A stretch of DNA of 35,360 bases from Rickettsiaceae bacterium (GCA_013214485.1 JABSSF010000006.1:1-35360); one strand, 5' to 3'. Positions 18,754 through 28,575 are shown, numbered from the stretch's first letter. A program made the numbers and translations. Notes: generated by a model from the sequence alone, not told the origin.

Positions 18754-20155
18754 CATCTTATTTTTAGCGATAATGTTATTTAATATTGCAATTATAGAAA
18801 TTGCTTTTGCTGATTTAGATACTTTAGTAAAAAACGTATTTCCAGCAGGAGTAACAAGTAATGTAACTAATGCAAGTATAGTAGAAGAACAAACAGCTGG
18901 CCATTTAGTTGGTGGTTCATTAATGATTAAATCAGCAAATGTACCAGATCTGCAGCCATTATATTTTCAAGCACCAACATGTAAATTAGGAGGACTGCCC
19001 TGCGCTGCTCAATTTGATATCAGGGCAGGAGCTTTATCTTTTATTAAAACAGCAGAATTAGAAAGATTCTTAAAACAAATAGTACAGAATGTCGGGGCTT
19101 ATGCTGGAATTATGTTAATTAAATCAGTCTGTCCACAATGCGAAAATATCATGACTTATTTAGAACAAATGCAACGTGATATTAACGGGATGAATTTTAA
19201 TGCTTGTCAGGTTTCAACATTAATTACTAATGGAATGTTTAATAAGCAAACGGTTGCTGCAGAGCAAAATCGTCAAACAGCGATGGTGTTAAATGGTGGC
19301 GGTAGTGACATGAATGATATTCGGCAAAGATCGATTAAGGATTCAGCTGATGTAACGAAAACAACTCCAGAGCTTGAAAGCCAACTTGGTGATAATTTCA
19401 ACTTAGTTTGGCAGGCATTAAGTAAAAAAGGTGGGGTAAGTGGCAATGATGATTTACAATTACGTCAGCTACTTATGAGTATTTCTGGAACAATAATTGT
19501 TACTAAAGATAAAGATCAAGCTAAATGGCAACCATTACATAAGAAATCATTGATAGATAAAGATTTAATTAAAGATTTTATAGGTAAAGGAGCAGATGAC
19601 GAAACAACGATAAAATTATATGTTTGTGATGAGAATAAATATTGTCTACATCCCGAAATAATGGAGCAAAAGATAAAGTCAGGTAATGGTTTATATAAAC
19701 GACTTGAAAAGTTAATCATGACTATTATTGACAAAATATATACAAATCAAGGTAAATTTACTACTGATGAAGAAACTTTAATTGCTTTATCATCGCTTCC
19801 AATAATTAACAAAATAGAGCGAGATTTAGCATTATATGCAAACAAAGCATATATTTCACTTCGTCAGCCAGAATTTATTGAAGCCTTATGTTTTGATGTT
19901 GTCAGCAATTATATGATTACATTACTTAAAGAAGTATCAGAGGTAGTTGACGAATTAGAGTATTTGCAAATTGCAGATAATAAAGTATTTGAGAAATTTG
20001 ATCGTCAGGTGCAACAAAATATTAACAATATAAGTAAGGCAAAATATGAAGCCTTAAAACATTATGACATGATTTCCAGAACTAAAACAATGATGCGTCA
20101 AGAAGATAGTTATTATGAGATGAAGTTCCAAGAGTTTTTTAATAATTATAAGTAG
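18740..20155 (+). CDS. traH: TraH
   Basis: 471 aa; AGHLVGGSLMIKSANVPDLQPLYFQAPTCKLGGLPCAAQFDIRAGALSFIK. Confidence 0.9.
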   Translation: MKKINILFLAIMLFNIAIIEIAFADLDTLVKNVFPAGVTSNVTNASIVEEQTAGHLVGGSLMIKSANVPDLQPLYFQAPTCKLGGLPCAAQFDIRAGALSFIKTAELERFLKQIVQNVGAYAGIMLIKSVCPQCENIMTYLEQMQRDINGMNFNACQVSTLITNGMFNKQTVAAEQNRQTAMVLNGGGSDMNDIRQRSIKDSADVTKTTPELESQLGDNFNLVWQALSKKGGVSGNDDLQLRQLLMSISGTIIVTKDKDQAKWQPLHKKSLIDKDLIKDFIGKGADDETTIKLYVCDENKYCLHPEIMEQKIKSGNGLYKRLEKLIMTIIDKIYTNQGKFTTDEETLIALSSLPIINKIERDLALYANKAYISLRQPEFIEALCFDVVSNYMITLLKEVSEVVDELEYLQIADNKVFEKFDRQVQQNINNISKAKYEALKHYDMISRTKTMMRQEDSYYEMKFQEFFNNYK

Positions 20156-20164
20156 TAATCTAAA

Positions 20165-22831
20165 ATGAATTTAACAATACATACATATGGTTATTTTGAT
20201 GCGCTTTATTATGTGCTACAAGCTTTAGCAATGTTTCGTAATAGTGATTTTTACACCAGTTTGGTAAATAGTGTAGCATTGCTAGTTGGCTGTTATTATG
20301 CAATAAGAATGTCTCATGGTTATTCAAGAGGCATGTGGCAAGCATATTTATTAAAAATTGGTGGTATGCTTTTAGTCATTAATATTTTGTTATTACCAAA
20401 AACTACAATGATTTTAAAAGATCATATTACTAAGAAAATAAATACTGTGGATAATATTCCAGTAGCTTTTGCTTTGCCAGTGGGGATTTTAGAAAGCTTT
20501 GGCCATTTAATTACTGTAGGGTTTGAACAAATATATTCTCCTATAGAGGAGGCATCAAATAATCCTAATCATGCTTTTTCTTATTATAATTATGGAATGG
20601 TTTTTGGTGCAAGGTTAAAACAATCTTTATTACAAACCAGAATACAAAATCCTGAATTTGTTAGTAATATGAGTAATTTTGTTAAAAGATGTGTGGTGCT
20701 ACCTGCAATGATTGGTAAGCAATTTACTAAAGAAGAGCTAGTGCAGACTGATAATATGTGGCAATTAGTAAGCAGCAATGCGGGTAATATTACTCGTATA
20801 GATGTGACTATGGATAATAAAACGCAGACAATGACTTGTAAGCAAGCTGTTAAGTATTTTGAAAATTATTGGCCAAAAGAAGAGAAGCAGATTTTACAAA
20901 AATATCTTAAAGCAAATTTTGCTTTAACTAGCAATTCATCCGTCAATTTAAATAAATATTTTACTAAAAATATTGAATCATTATATGACAATAAATTTAA
21001 AGCAAAGGATATTTTGCGACAACAAATGATGATAAATAGTTTAAATGATTATTATAGTTCAAATTATGCTTTATCCAGAGCAAAAATGTATCAAGAAAGT
21101 AATGGTTTTTTAAGTGGTGATTTAGCAAGTATCTATTTACCGATGATGTTAGTAATATTTAAAGCAATAATATATTCCGCTTTTATTTTCTTAGTACCGA
21201 TGCTTATCATTAGTGGTGGTTGGCAAAAATATGTTGGTTATTTGACTGTGGTTACCTCCTTGCAATTATGGCCAGCATTAAATGCTGTATTAAATATGAT
21301 TATTGGAACTTATAGTAATATATCACAAATTGAAAATTATAGTAGTTATAGCGTTGCTTTAAAAAAGGTTGATACAATTGTCAGTCTAGCATCTGGATTA
21401 CAATTGACAATACCATTTTTGGCTGTATGGATGACGCAACTTGGTATGGGAGGTTTAATGCACCTAGCAGGATCAATTATGGCTGGAGTTAATCAAGGGG
21501 TTTCTGCCGCCAGTTCCGAAGAAGCTACAGGAAATCGTAGTAGTGATAATATCAATGAAGGTAATATGCAGTTAAATATGCGCAGCGCCAATAAGTTGGA
21601 TTATGGGATGCAATATGTTGACGGGCAACGCATTAAACAGCGTATAGATGGAGTAACTGAGCAGCTTAATCCAAATGGTGAGGTAGTGTTTACAGGTGGG
21701 GCACAGCATGATGCTTCGAGTGGTACAGCTAGATATAATATGGATGATAATATATCGAGTCAATATAGTTTAGGCATTCAAGAACAAGAAAGCTTAATGG
21801 AAGGTGACTTGCGGCAATTAGACATGGCGAAAATGGCTAGTTTTAATCATTCAGTAGATAGGTTAGCCAGTATATCTAGACGTCAACATGCTGATAATAA
21901 TTTAAGTTATGAAGTACTTGGTGAACAAGGAAAAGATGTTAGACATGCGGTGAATGCTACTAATACTATCCGGGAGCATTATGGTTATGATTGGCAGAAA
22001 TCAGCAAATATTGCTTTAAAACTTATAGCAAGTAAAGGTTTTGGTACCCCCAGCTGGTCACCGCTAAAATCGGAGATTAGTGCGGCTTTAGAGACTGGAG
22101 CTGGAGTAAACAATACTAAGAGTGAAGGTATAGCTAAAGATGATCAATTTATTAAGGAGCATGGTACTAACAAGCATTATAGTAATGTGACAAGAGCATT
22201 ATCGCATGATTCTTTTGGAGTTAGTGATAATATAGATAAATCGCAATCTGATTCCTTACGTAGCAGTTTGGAAGATCAACAACGTTTAGAAAAGCAAATA
22301 TCCATACGTAAGGAAAAAATGGATAATTATCATAAAGCTAAGACCTATGTTGATTCTCATTCGACAATTAGCGGTAAGGATTATTATCAGGAATTATTAA
22401 ACAAAACAATAGCAACATATGATGTTAGTAGCGGTGAAGCTAGGGAAATGGTAGATAACAAGGATAGTAGAGTGATGGATTTATGGCAAGAGATGAGTAA
22501 TCAGAAAGGAGCAGAAATTTTAGAACATATAAAAGATGGTAAAGAAAAAATATCATCAGCTGATACAAGGCTAGATGATTTTAGTAATAAACATGGGAAT
22601 AATATTAAAGAACCAGAGTTACCTGAAGATAAGGATTTTAATCCACAAGAAATAAAAGATAATGTTGTCAATAAGCAAGCTGAGTTACAGGGAAAATCTG
22701 CTAATATACGAAAAAAAAATAAGAATGAACATGATAATGTAGATTGGTATGTAAATGATCAAAATAAAAATGCTAAAGAAAGACTTAGTAATTCGAATAT
22801 TGCATTTAAAGGTTATAATAACAAGAAATGA
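20165..22831 (+). CDS. traG: TraG (mating-pair stabilization)
   Basis: 888 aa; N-terminal multi-TM TraG region, polar C-terminus; between traH and traD. Confidence 0.9.
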   Translation: MNLTIHTYGYFDALYYVLQALAMFRNSDFYTSLVNSVALLVGCYYAIRMSHGYSRGMWQAYLLKIGGMLLVINILLLPKTTMILKDHITKKINTVDNIPVAFALPVGILESFGHLITVGFEQIYSPIEEASNNPNHAFSYYNYGMVFGARLKQSLLQTRIQNPEFVSNMSNFVKRCVVLPAMIGKQFTKEELVQTDNMWQLVSSNAGNITRIDVTMDNKTQTMTCKQAVKYFENYWPKEEKQILQKYLKANFALTSNSSVNLNKYFTKNIESLYDNKFKAKDILRQQMMINSLNDYYSSNYALSRAKMYQESNGFLSGDLASIYLPMMLVIFKAIIYSAFIFLVPMLIISGGWQKYVGYLTVVTSLQLWPALNAVLNMIIGTYSNISQIENYSSYSVALKKVDTIVSLASGLQLTIPFLAVWMTQLGMGGLMHLAGSIMAGVNQGVSAASSEEATGNRSSDNINEGNMQLNMRSANKLDYGMQYVDGQRIKQRIDGVTEQLNPNGEVVFTGGAQHDASSGTARYNMDDNISSQYSLGIQEQESLMEGDLRQLDMAKMASFNHSVDRLASISRRQHADNNLSYEVLGEQGKDVRHAVNATNTIREHYGYDWQKSANIALKLIASKGFGTPSWSPLKSEISAALETGAGVNNTKSEGIAKDDQFIKEHGTNKHYSNVTRALSHDSFGVSDNIDKSQSDSLRSSLEDQQRLEKQISIRKEKMDNYHKAKTYVDSHSTISGKDYYQELLNKTIATYDVSSGEAREMVDNKDSRVMDLWQEMSNQKGAEILEHIKDGKEKISSADTRLDDFSNKHGNNIKEPELPEDKDFNPQEIKDNVVNKQAELQGKSANIRKKNKNEHDNVDWYVNDQNKNAKERLSNSNIAFKGYNNKK

Positions 22832-24540
22832 TTTTAAATAATTTCATTAGTGGTGGGCAAATATTCTTACATAAGCTAAGAATGTTCAAACAAATAATGT
22901 TTTATATTATCCTAATTTCCTTGTTTTGGGGCTATTTGATTGCTGGTTATCTATATATTTCCAAATTGAGGAAGCAGAATCTTACGATGGGCTTTTCTTA
23001 TGCAAAGGCAATGATGATAGAAGACTTATCAGTATCTTTTGGTAAGAGTAGAAATAAGAGTAAATTAAAAAGCAAAAATATTTTATTTAATATTCAAGGT
23101 CGAAGCTCCTATCAAAAAATTGTAGCTATAATAAATGAGTTTTTAGTTATTGGTGGGTTAATAGCTTTTGGTTTATTACTGTTAATTTTTATTTTTTGGG
23201 TAAAATTTGGTCAGTTGATAAAAAAGGATCGTTTAATAGAAGGAGGGAAGATATTATTTGCTGAAGAGGTTGCTAAATATTTAAAAGAACAGCAGAGAGA
23301 TAGTAAAATTACCATTGGTAAAATGCCATTAGTAAGAGATAGCGAAACCAAACATATTTTAGTAACTGGGGCAACTGGTTCTGGAAAAACTAATTTAATT
23401 CATAATATATTACCGCAAATTGTAGTACAGCAGCATCCTGTTATCGTTATTGATCAAACTGGTGAAATGGTAGCTAAATATTATCAAAAAGAACGTGGTG
23501 ATGTAATTTTTAACCCTTTTGATAAACGAAGTCATAATTGGGATTTTTGGCAAGATTGTTTTGATAATAATGATAACGGGATGATTAATGACAGGTTAGA
23601 GAATTTTGCTAAGATTTTGTTTAGTTTTAATCGTAAGAAGAATGTGATGAATTCCGATCCATTTTGGGAAAATAGTGCTGAAGTAATCTTTACTTGTTTA
23701 GCAAGTTATTTAAAGCAAAAAAATCAGCAATCGATAAAAACACTAAATCATTTGCTGCGTTGTAGTAATGTTTATGACCTGCGGAAAAAATTATCAAAAA
23801 CTCCAGCTGCAAGATATTTAGATAATAGTAATAATAATACTGCCAGTTCAATATTATCGGTAATGGCAACATCAGCAAAACCACTTAGTTATTTAGAGAA
23901 ATTACCAAAAAAAACTGCAAAATTTTCTTTAACCAAGCATTTTTATGATATCAAGCATAACAAAGGTAAAGGGGGATGGTTATTTTTAGCGACAAATCCC
24001 AGTAAACGAGAGCTAACTTTACCACTTATTTCTTGTTTAGTAGAACTTAGTATATCTTTATTGATGGAAATAGGGATTGATCAACAGAGGCGTTGTTGGT
24101 TTGTAGTTGATGAGCTAGCAAATTTAGGTAAGTTACCTGCACTTAATTTGATTATGACTGAAGGGCGTAAATATGGAGCATGTGTTCTTGCTGGGATGCA
24201 GTCAATTAATCAGCTATTTGAAAATTATGGTAATTATAGTGGAAATATTATTTTTGGTCAGTTTGGGACAAAATTTTTTTTCAGAAATAGCGAACCAACA
24301 ATTGCTAAAATTATTTCTGAATTATGTGGAACTACAACTATTTCAAGGCAACAAAAAAACATATCATTTGGGGCTAATGATTTTCGTGATGGAATTAGCT
24401 ATACTAGCTATACTGAACAGGAAAAAAACAAATTGTTAGTGAAGTATCAAGATTTAGCAAAATTAAATGTTGGTCAGTGTTTTGTTTTATTACCTGAAAC
24501 TAAGGTAAGGCTTGCTAAATTGCAAGTGCCTAAAATATAG
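22828..24540 (+). CDS. traD: TraD coupling protein (VirD4-like)
   Basis: 570 aa; Walker A TGATGSGKTN, Walker B-like CWFVVDELANLGKLPALNLIMTEGRKYG. Confidence 0.93.
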   Translation: MILNNFISGGQIFLHKLRMFKQIMFYIILISLFWGYLIAGYLYISKLRKQNLTMGFSYAKAMMIEDLSVSFGKSRNKSKLKSKNILFNIQGRSSYQKIVAIINEFLVIGGLIAFGLLLLIFIFWVKFGQLIKKDRLIEGGKILFAEEVAKYLKEQQRDSKITIGKMPLVRDSETKHILVTGATGSGKTNLIHNILPQIVVQQHPVIVIDQTGEMVAKYYQKERGDVIFNPFDKRSHNWDFWQDCFDNNDNGMINDRLENFAKILFSFNRKKNVMNSDPFWENSAEVIFTCLASYLKQKNQQSIKTLNHLLRCSNVYDLRKKLSKTPAARYLDNSNNNTASSILSVMATSAKPLSYLEKLPKKTAKFSLTKHFYDIKHNKGKGGWLFLATNPSKRELTLPLISCLVELSISLLMEIGIDQQRRCWFVVDELANLGKLPALNLIMTEGRKYGACVLAGMQSINQLFENYGNYSGNIIFGQFGTKFFFRNSEPTIAKIISELCGTTTISRQQKNISFGANDFRDGISYTSYTEQEKNKLLVKYQDLAKLNVGQCFVLLPETKVRLAKLQVPKI

Positions 24541-24644
24541 ACAAAAATATAGACAATAGAAGGAGGTTATACTATTATATCCGTCATTTAGGTTTATTAT
24601 TTAAATAATGTTTATTAATATCTGAATTAGATGGAGTAGTTGAG

Positions 24645-25829
24645 TTGCAAAAAAAAATATATTTTTTGGCTTTTATAATTATAGCAATAGTTAGTTTAAC
24701 AATTTTTGCTAAAATAAAATCAAGTCAGCGTTTAAATTATTGGGAACGTAAATATGTAAAATATTATAATCGTATACAAGAAAAAACTGGTGAGAAATAT
24801 ACTAAATATTTACCTAGTCCAGCCCCTGATCAATTATTGGAAGTTGATTTTGATAAAGTTGATGCTAAGCTAAAATCTCTTCCAAATTGGATGACTCAAG
24901 AAATAGAGCAAAAATTTTCTAAATACGAAAATTTTAGTACTCAGCATGTGTTAAAGTCTTATAACTTAGCTACAAACCAAGATAATTTTACACTTTTTAC
25001 TATTAAAAATGGTGTAGTGACTCATGAAAATAAATTTGAAGTCACCAGGGGGGATTTCTTATTTGTCATTAGTTTTTATGAAAAGATATTTGCTTATTTA
25101 AGTAGAAAGGGGTACATCAAGAATTTATCATTTGTATTATTAATTGATGATGCAATTTCAGGAGATTATTCTCATGTAAGTACTACAAATATTGCTCCTA
25201 TTTTGGTTTTTAGTAGAAATGATAATAAACACTTAGATAAAGATACAGTATTAGTACCTGATTGGTTTAGTCTTATGGGATGGGTATATAATATTGTCAA
25301 AATTGAAAAAGCTAATAAAGAATTTCCTTGGGAAAAAAAGTTAGAAATTGTTTTTTGGCGAGGAGGTAACGCTGATATAAGTGGGTATAGGCATGGATTA
25401 GTGGAGTTAAGTGCTAAATTAAAGCATCAGAAAATTGATGTTCAGTTTTCTCATGGTGCTGAAGCTACTACTGGATATGTGCAAGTTGAGGATCATATAA
25501 AATACAAATATCAGATTAGTATTGATGGTCTTACTTCTACTTGGGATAGGGTTGTATGGCAACTTTATTCTAATTGTGTTATGTTGAAACAAAGATCTGA
25601 TTTGGTGCAATGGTTTTATTCAGCTATCAAGCCTGGCAAGCATTATGTAGATGTAGGTACAAACCCTGATGAATTATTGTCTATTTTATCTAGTTATAGT
25701 GACGATGAATTAAAAGAAATTGCAGAAAATGGCCAGAAATTTGCTAAGGAAAATTTAATGCCTGAAGATATGATGGTCTACTTAATTGCTGTATTACAAA
25801 AATACGAAACTTTACAGAATTCTAAGTAG
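24645..25829 (+). CDS. GT90/CAP10-like glycosyltransferase with N-terminal membrane anchor
   Basis: IVFWRGGNADISGYRHGLVELS...VQVEDHIKYKYQISIDGLTSTWDRVVWQLYSNCVMLKQRSDLVQWFYSAIKPGKHYV...ENGQKFAKENLMPEDM; TTG start. Confidence 0.85.
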   Translation: MQKKIYFLAFIIIAIVSLTIFAKIKSSQRLNYWERKYVKYYNRIQEKTGEKYTKYLPSPAPDQLLEVDFDKVDAKLKSLPNWMTQEIEQKFSKYENFSTQHVLKSYNLATNQDNFTLFTIKNGVVTHENKFEVTRGDFLFVISFYEKIFAYLSRKGYIKNLSFVLLIDDAISGDYSHVSTTNIAPILVFSRNDNKHLDKDTVLVPDWFSLMGWVYNIVKIEKANKEFPWEKKLEIVFWRGGNADISGYRHGLVELSAKLKHQKIDVQFSHGAEATTGYVQVEDHIKYKYQISIDGLTSTWDRVVWQLYSNCVMLKQRSDLVQWFYSAIKPGKHYVDVGTNPDELLSILSSYSDDELKEIAENGQKFAKENLMPEDMMVYLIAVLQKYETLQNSK

Positions 25830-25843
25830 TAATAACTGTTCAA

Positions 25844-25892
25844 GGAAAGCATCCCTGCTTTCCTATGGTGCTGTTAACAGTGCCATACTTTT
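25844..25892 (+). terminator. tandem hairpins downstream of the GT90 gene, probable terminator
   Basis: GGAAAGCA-TCCC-TGCTTTCC, then TATGGTGCTG-TTAA-CAGTGCCATA (two G.U pairs) followed by CTTTT. Confidence 0.65.
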
Positions 25893-26081
25893 CAAACAAA
25901 AAAAGAGCCAGTTTAGAAATAGGTTTACTTAAGTTTGAGTATGATATTAAATTTTTATAGTTGAAAAAAAATCAAAAAAATTGTTGACTCAATAGACAAA
26001 AGTATGATACAACCATTTTATATAAAAACAAGAGAGGAAATAATTTATAGTTGTAATAACATCTAGGATAATTAACAATTG

Positions 26082-26405
26082 GCCGGGAGATTTGTTGTTA
26101 TAAAATAGCGTCATCGTAAAGACAATGAAGAATACACTCATGACATGTTTTTTAGCTCTAAGCGATAAGAAATTACTAAAACTTATTTAAAGTAAAAAAA
26201 TTAAAAAAGTGCTTGCAAATATTTTTTAGTTTGTTATTTTTAGCATGAGGTACTTCAAGAGACACCTTCAGCCGTAGGCGATTTTCATTTAATGAAGATC
26301 GGAACTCCTAGCTATAATAGCCGGGAGTTCCATTGTTATAAAATAACGTTTATCGTGAAAACAATGGAGCATGACTTACGGCATGTCTTTTGAGCTCCCG
26401 GCACT
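26082..26405 (+). ncRNA. candidate structured RNA element, two diverged tandem copies (offset 238 bp)
   Basis: Copies start near CCGGGAG 26083 and 26321, share TTGTTATAAAATA.CGT..ATCGT.AA.ACAATG...CATG.; strong hairpins in and just before copy 2. Confidence 0.5.
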
Positions 26406-26739
26406 TAGTTTAATAAGTATTATTAAAAAATTAATTAAGTGCCATATTTTTTGCATGACGTATCCAATAGTAAAGCTGAAATATAATAGCTTGTTTCTTG
26501 AAAATTTATCTTGTTATTGAGTTTTTGTTTAGTTTTTTATATTTAGTATGATTTGGGTTTGCAAGATATTTTTTAGCTGAAGAAGATACAATCCAGAGCA
26601 AAAAGTATGTAATGAAATCAACTGGATCACCACACTGACAAGCCCACTCGTGATGACGTTTTCCCTTTTTCAAGTTATTTGACTATATATTAATAAATTT
26701 AATAAAATATAAGAATTAGGATTGAAAGAGAATTTAAAA

Positions 26740-27375
26740 TCAAGATAGGAATTGTAAGTTTTTCACCTTGCTAGCTATATTTTTTGTAGCTTTTTCATGA
26801 TTAGTTTCATTATTAATATTAACTAGGACTAATCTACCTTTACCAAAACCAAAATCATTTTTAAAATCATATACAGCTCCCATAACTATCAGTTCATGTC
26901 TAACAATTAAATCTTGATATTTTTGCATGGCAAGTGCTACTTGGTTATTAACATTTTCGATAATTGCATTTTTAATGTTAGTTTCTTGTAGCTGTAAATT
27001 AGCAAGTTCGTGATCTATTGAGTCAATATTAGTTGTTTTTCCTGATAATTTAGCATCAATAGCTCCGCAGCCTGAATGGCCAATAATTAATAGAAAGGGG
27101 GTTTTTAATACTCGAATGCCAAAATCCACAGAACCTTCATTATTTTTGAGCTGATTACCGATATTACGTACAGCAAAAACTGCATTTTGTGGGGTTGTAG
27201 CAAAAGATTTCATTTGTACTCTGGAATCAGAGCATTTTAAAACAGTGACTTTTGGAGTTTGTACATCACGAAAACTATCAAAATAAGATTCATCATGTGC
27301 TTTAGCAAAATCTGTATTTGTATTAAAAAGATCATTCAAGAAAGCAATAAAATTTTTATTAGCTGGTACACTCAT
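26740..27375 (-). CDS. beta-carbonic anhydrase
   Basis: 211 aa; CSDSRV and GHSGCGAI motifs. Confidence 0.92.
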   Translation of the reverse strand: MSVPANKNFIAFLNDLFNTNTDFAKAHDESYFDSFRDVQTPKVTVLKCSDSRVQMKSFATTPQNAVFAVRNIGNQLKNNEGSVDFGIRVLKTPFLLIIGHSGCGAIDAKLSGKTTNIDSIDHELANLQLQETNIKNAIIENVNNQVALAMQKYQDLIVRHELIVMGAVYDFKNDFGFGKGRLVLVNINNETNHEKATKNIASKVKNLQFLS

Positions 27376-27390
27376 AATATTATTTATTAT

Positions 27391-27429
27391 TAAACTTAAA
27401 AATTTGGTTTTTCATTATTTTTGAGTATA
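27391..27429. repeat. truncated palindromic-element remnant
   Basis: taaacttaaaaatttggtttttcattatttttgagtata matches one end of the full elements. Confidence 0.6.
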
Positions 27430-27443
27430 TATCACAAACAGCC

Positions 27444-27519
27444 TGGTGGAGCCAGGCGGAATCGAACCGCCGACCTTTTGAATGCCATTCAAACGCTCTA
27501 CCAACTGAGCTATGACCCC
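27444..27519 (-). tRNA. tRNA-Ala(GGC), CCA encoded
   Basis: Reverse complement GGGGTCATAGCTCAGTTGGTAGAGCGTTTGAATGGCATTCAAAAGGTCGGCGGTTCGATTCCGCCTGGCTCCACCA folds as a cloverleaf, anticodon GGC. Confidence 0.95.
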
Positions 27520-27654
27520 AATTTATTTTGACTTGCTGCAGATTATAAACAAATTCTCTATATTTTTCAAGTAACATAAGAAAACATGCACGGCCAAAAC
27601 ATGGATTCAGGTTTAAGTTGACGGTCTTTAATAAAACGGATAAAGTTAAGCTAA

Positions 27655-28017
27655 TTGAGTTCTGAATTAAATAATGATATAACCATGTATCAAACCCACT
27701 ATAATAAAGCGTTAACTTTAATGAAGTCAGGCAAAAATGAAGAAGCAATTATAGAATTTGATCAAGCTATAAAACTTGCTCCAGAGCGTGTTGGTGCTTA
27801 CTTTAATAAAGGAATGGCTTTAATGGAATTAGACAAAAATGAAAAGGCAATAAAGGTGTTTGATCAAGCTATAAAGATTAATTCAGATTATGCTCCTGCA
27901 TATTATGGTATATCAAAAGCATTAGATAAATTGGGAAAACATGAGAAATCTATGCAATATTATGATAAAGCATTAGAATTAAATCCAAGCCTTTTAAAAA
28001 AGCCATTTATATACTAA
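27655..28017 (+). CDS. TPR-repeat protein
   Basis: YNKALTLMKSGKNEEAIIEFDQAIKLAPERVGAYFNKGMALMELDKNEKAIKVFDQAIKINSDYAPAYYGISKALDKLGKHEKSMQYYDKALELNP; true start may be ATG 27685. Confidence 0.85.
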   Translation: MSSELNNDITMYQTHYNKALTLMKSGKNEEAIIEFDQAIKLAPERVGAYFNKGMALMELDKNEKAIKVFDQAIKINSDYAPAYYGISKALDKLGKHEKSMQYYDKALELNPSLLKKPFIY

Positions 28018-28209
28018 ATTAAAAGAATATTATATTTATATTTTTACCAATACATCTCTTTTGAAACTCAATTTTCCTAATTGCCAGCTACAAGTAGAAT
28101 TATTGAAACTACTCTAATAACAAAAACGCTTAAAAAGTAAATATTGCGATATTAATCTTTTTTCAAGTTGATTGACTATAACCACAAACCTCATGTTATT
28201 ATCTTATGG

Positions 28210-28376
28210 TATACCGAAGGTGAATGAAAACCCAGATTTTTAAGTTTGAAAATTAAACCATTATCTTCATTGAAAAACACTTCCGTATCGCGCAAATATG
28301 CAAGAGTTTTTAAATTTGATTCTGTCTCAATTATTCTTTCTTAAAAAAAACAGGCTTTTTATTCACCTTCGGTATA
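28210..28376 (+). repeat. Rickettsia-type palindromic element (copy 4, intergenic)
   Basis: TATACCGAAGGTGAATGAAAA / TTTTTATTCACCTTCGGTATA; interior matches copy 3. Confidence 0.92.
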
Positions 28377-28453
28377 TTGTTAGTTGACAGAGTAATATAG
28401 CAGGAGTACCATATTATTATAAGGTAATATTTTTATTAAAGAGAGAGGTTATC

Positions 28454-28555
28454 ATGGATGCATCATTATACACATTACAAGGGGCAATGGTGGGAATACT
28501 TGTTACAAGTATAATTATTGAAATTGTTTTGATAACAAAAACACTTAAAAAGTAA
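28454..28555 (+). CDS. 33-aa putative single-TM micro-protein
   Basis: MDASLYTLQGAMVGILVTSIIIEIVLITKTLKK; RBS-like gagagagg upstream; homologous fragment at 28087-28140. Confidence 0.5.
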   Translation: MDASLYTLQGAMVGILVTSIIIEIVLITKTLKK

Positions 28556-28575
28556 ATTTTGTGATATTAATTTTT

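Noticed and set aside
27380-27748. 122-aa minus-strand ORF
   Set aside because: Runs through tRNA-Ala and a repeat remnant; not a credible protein.
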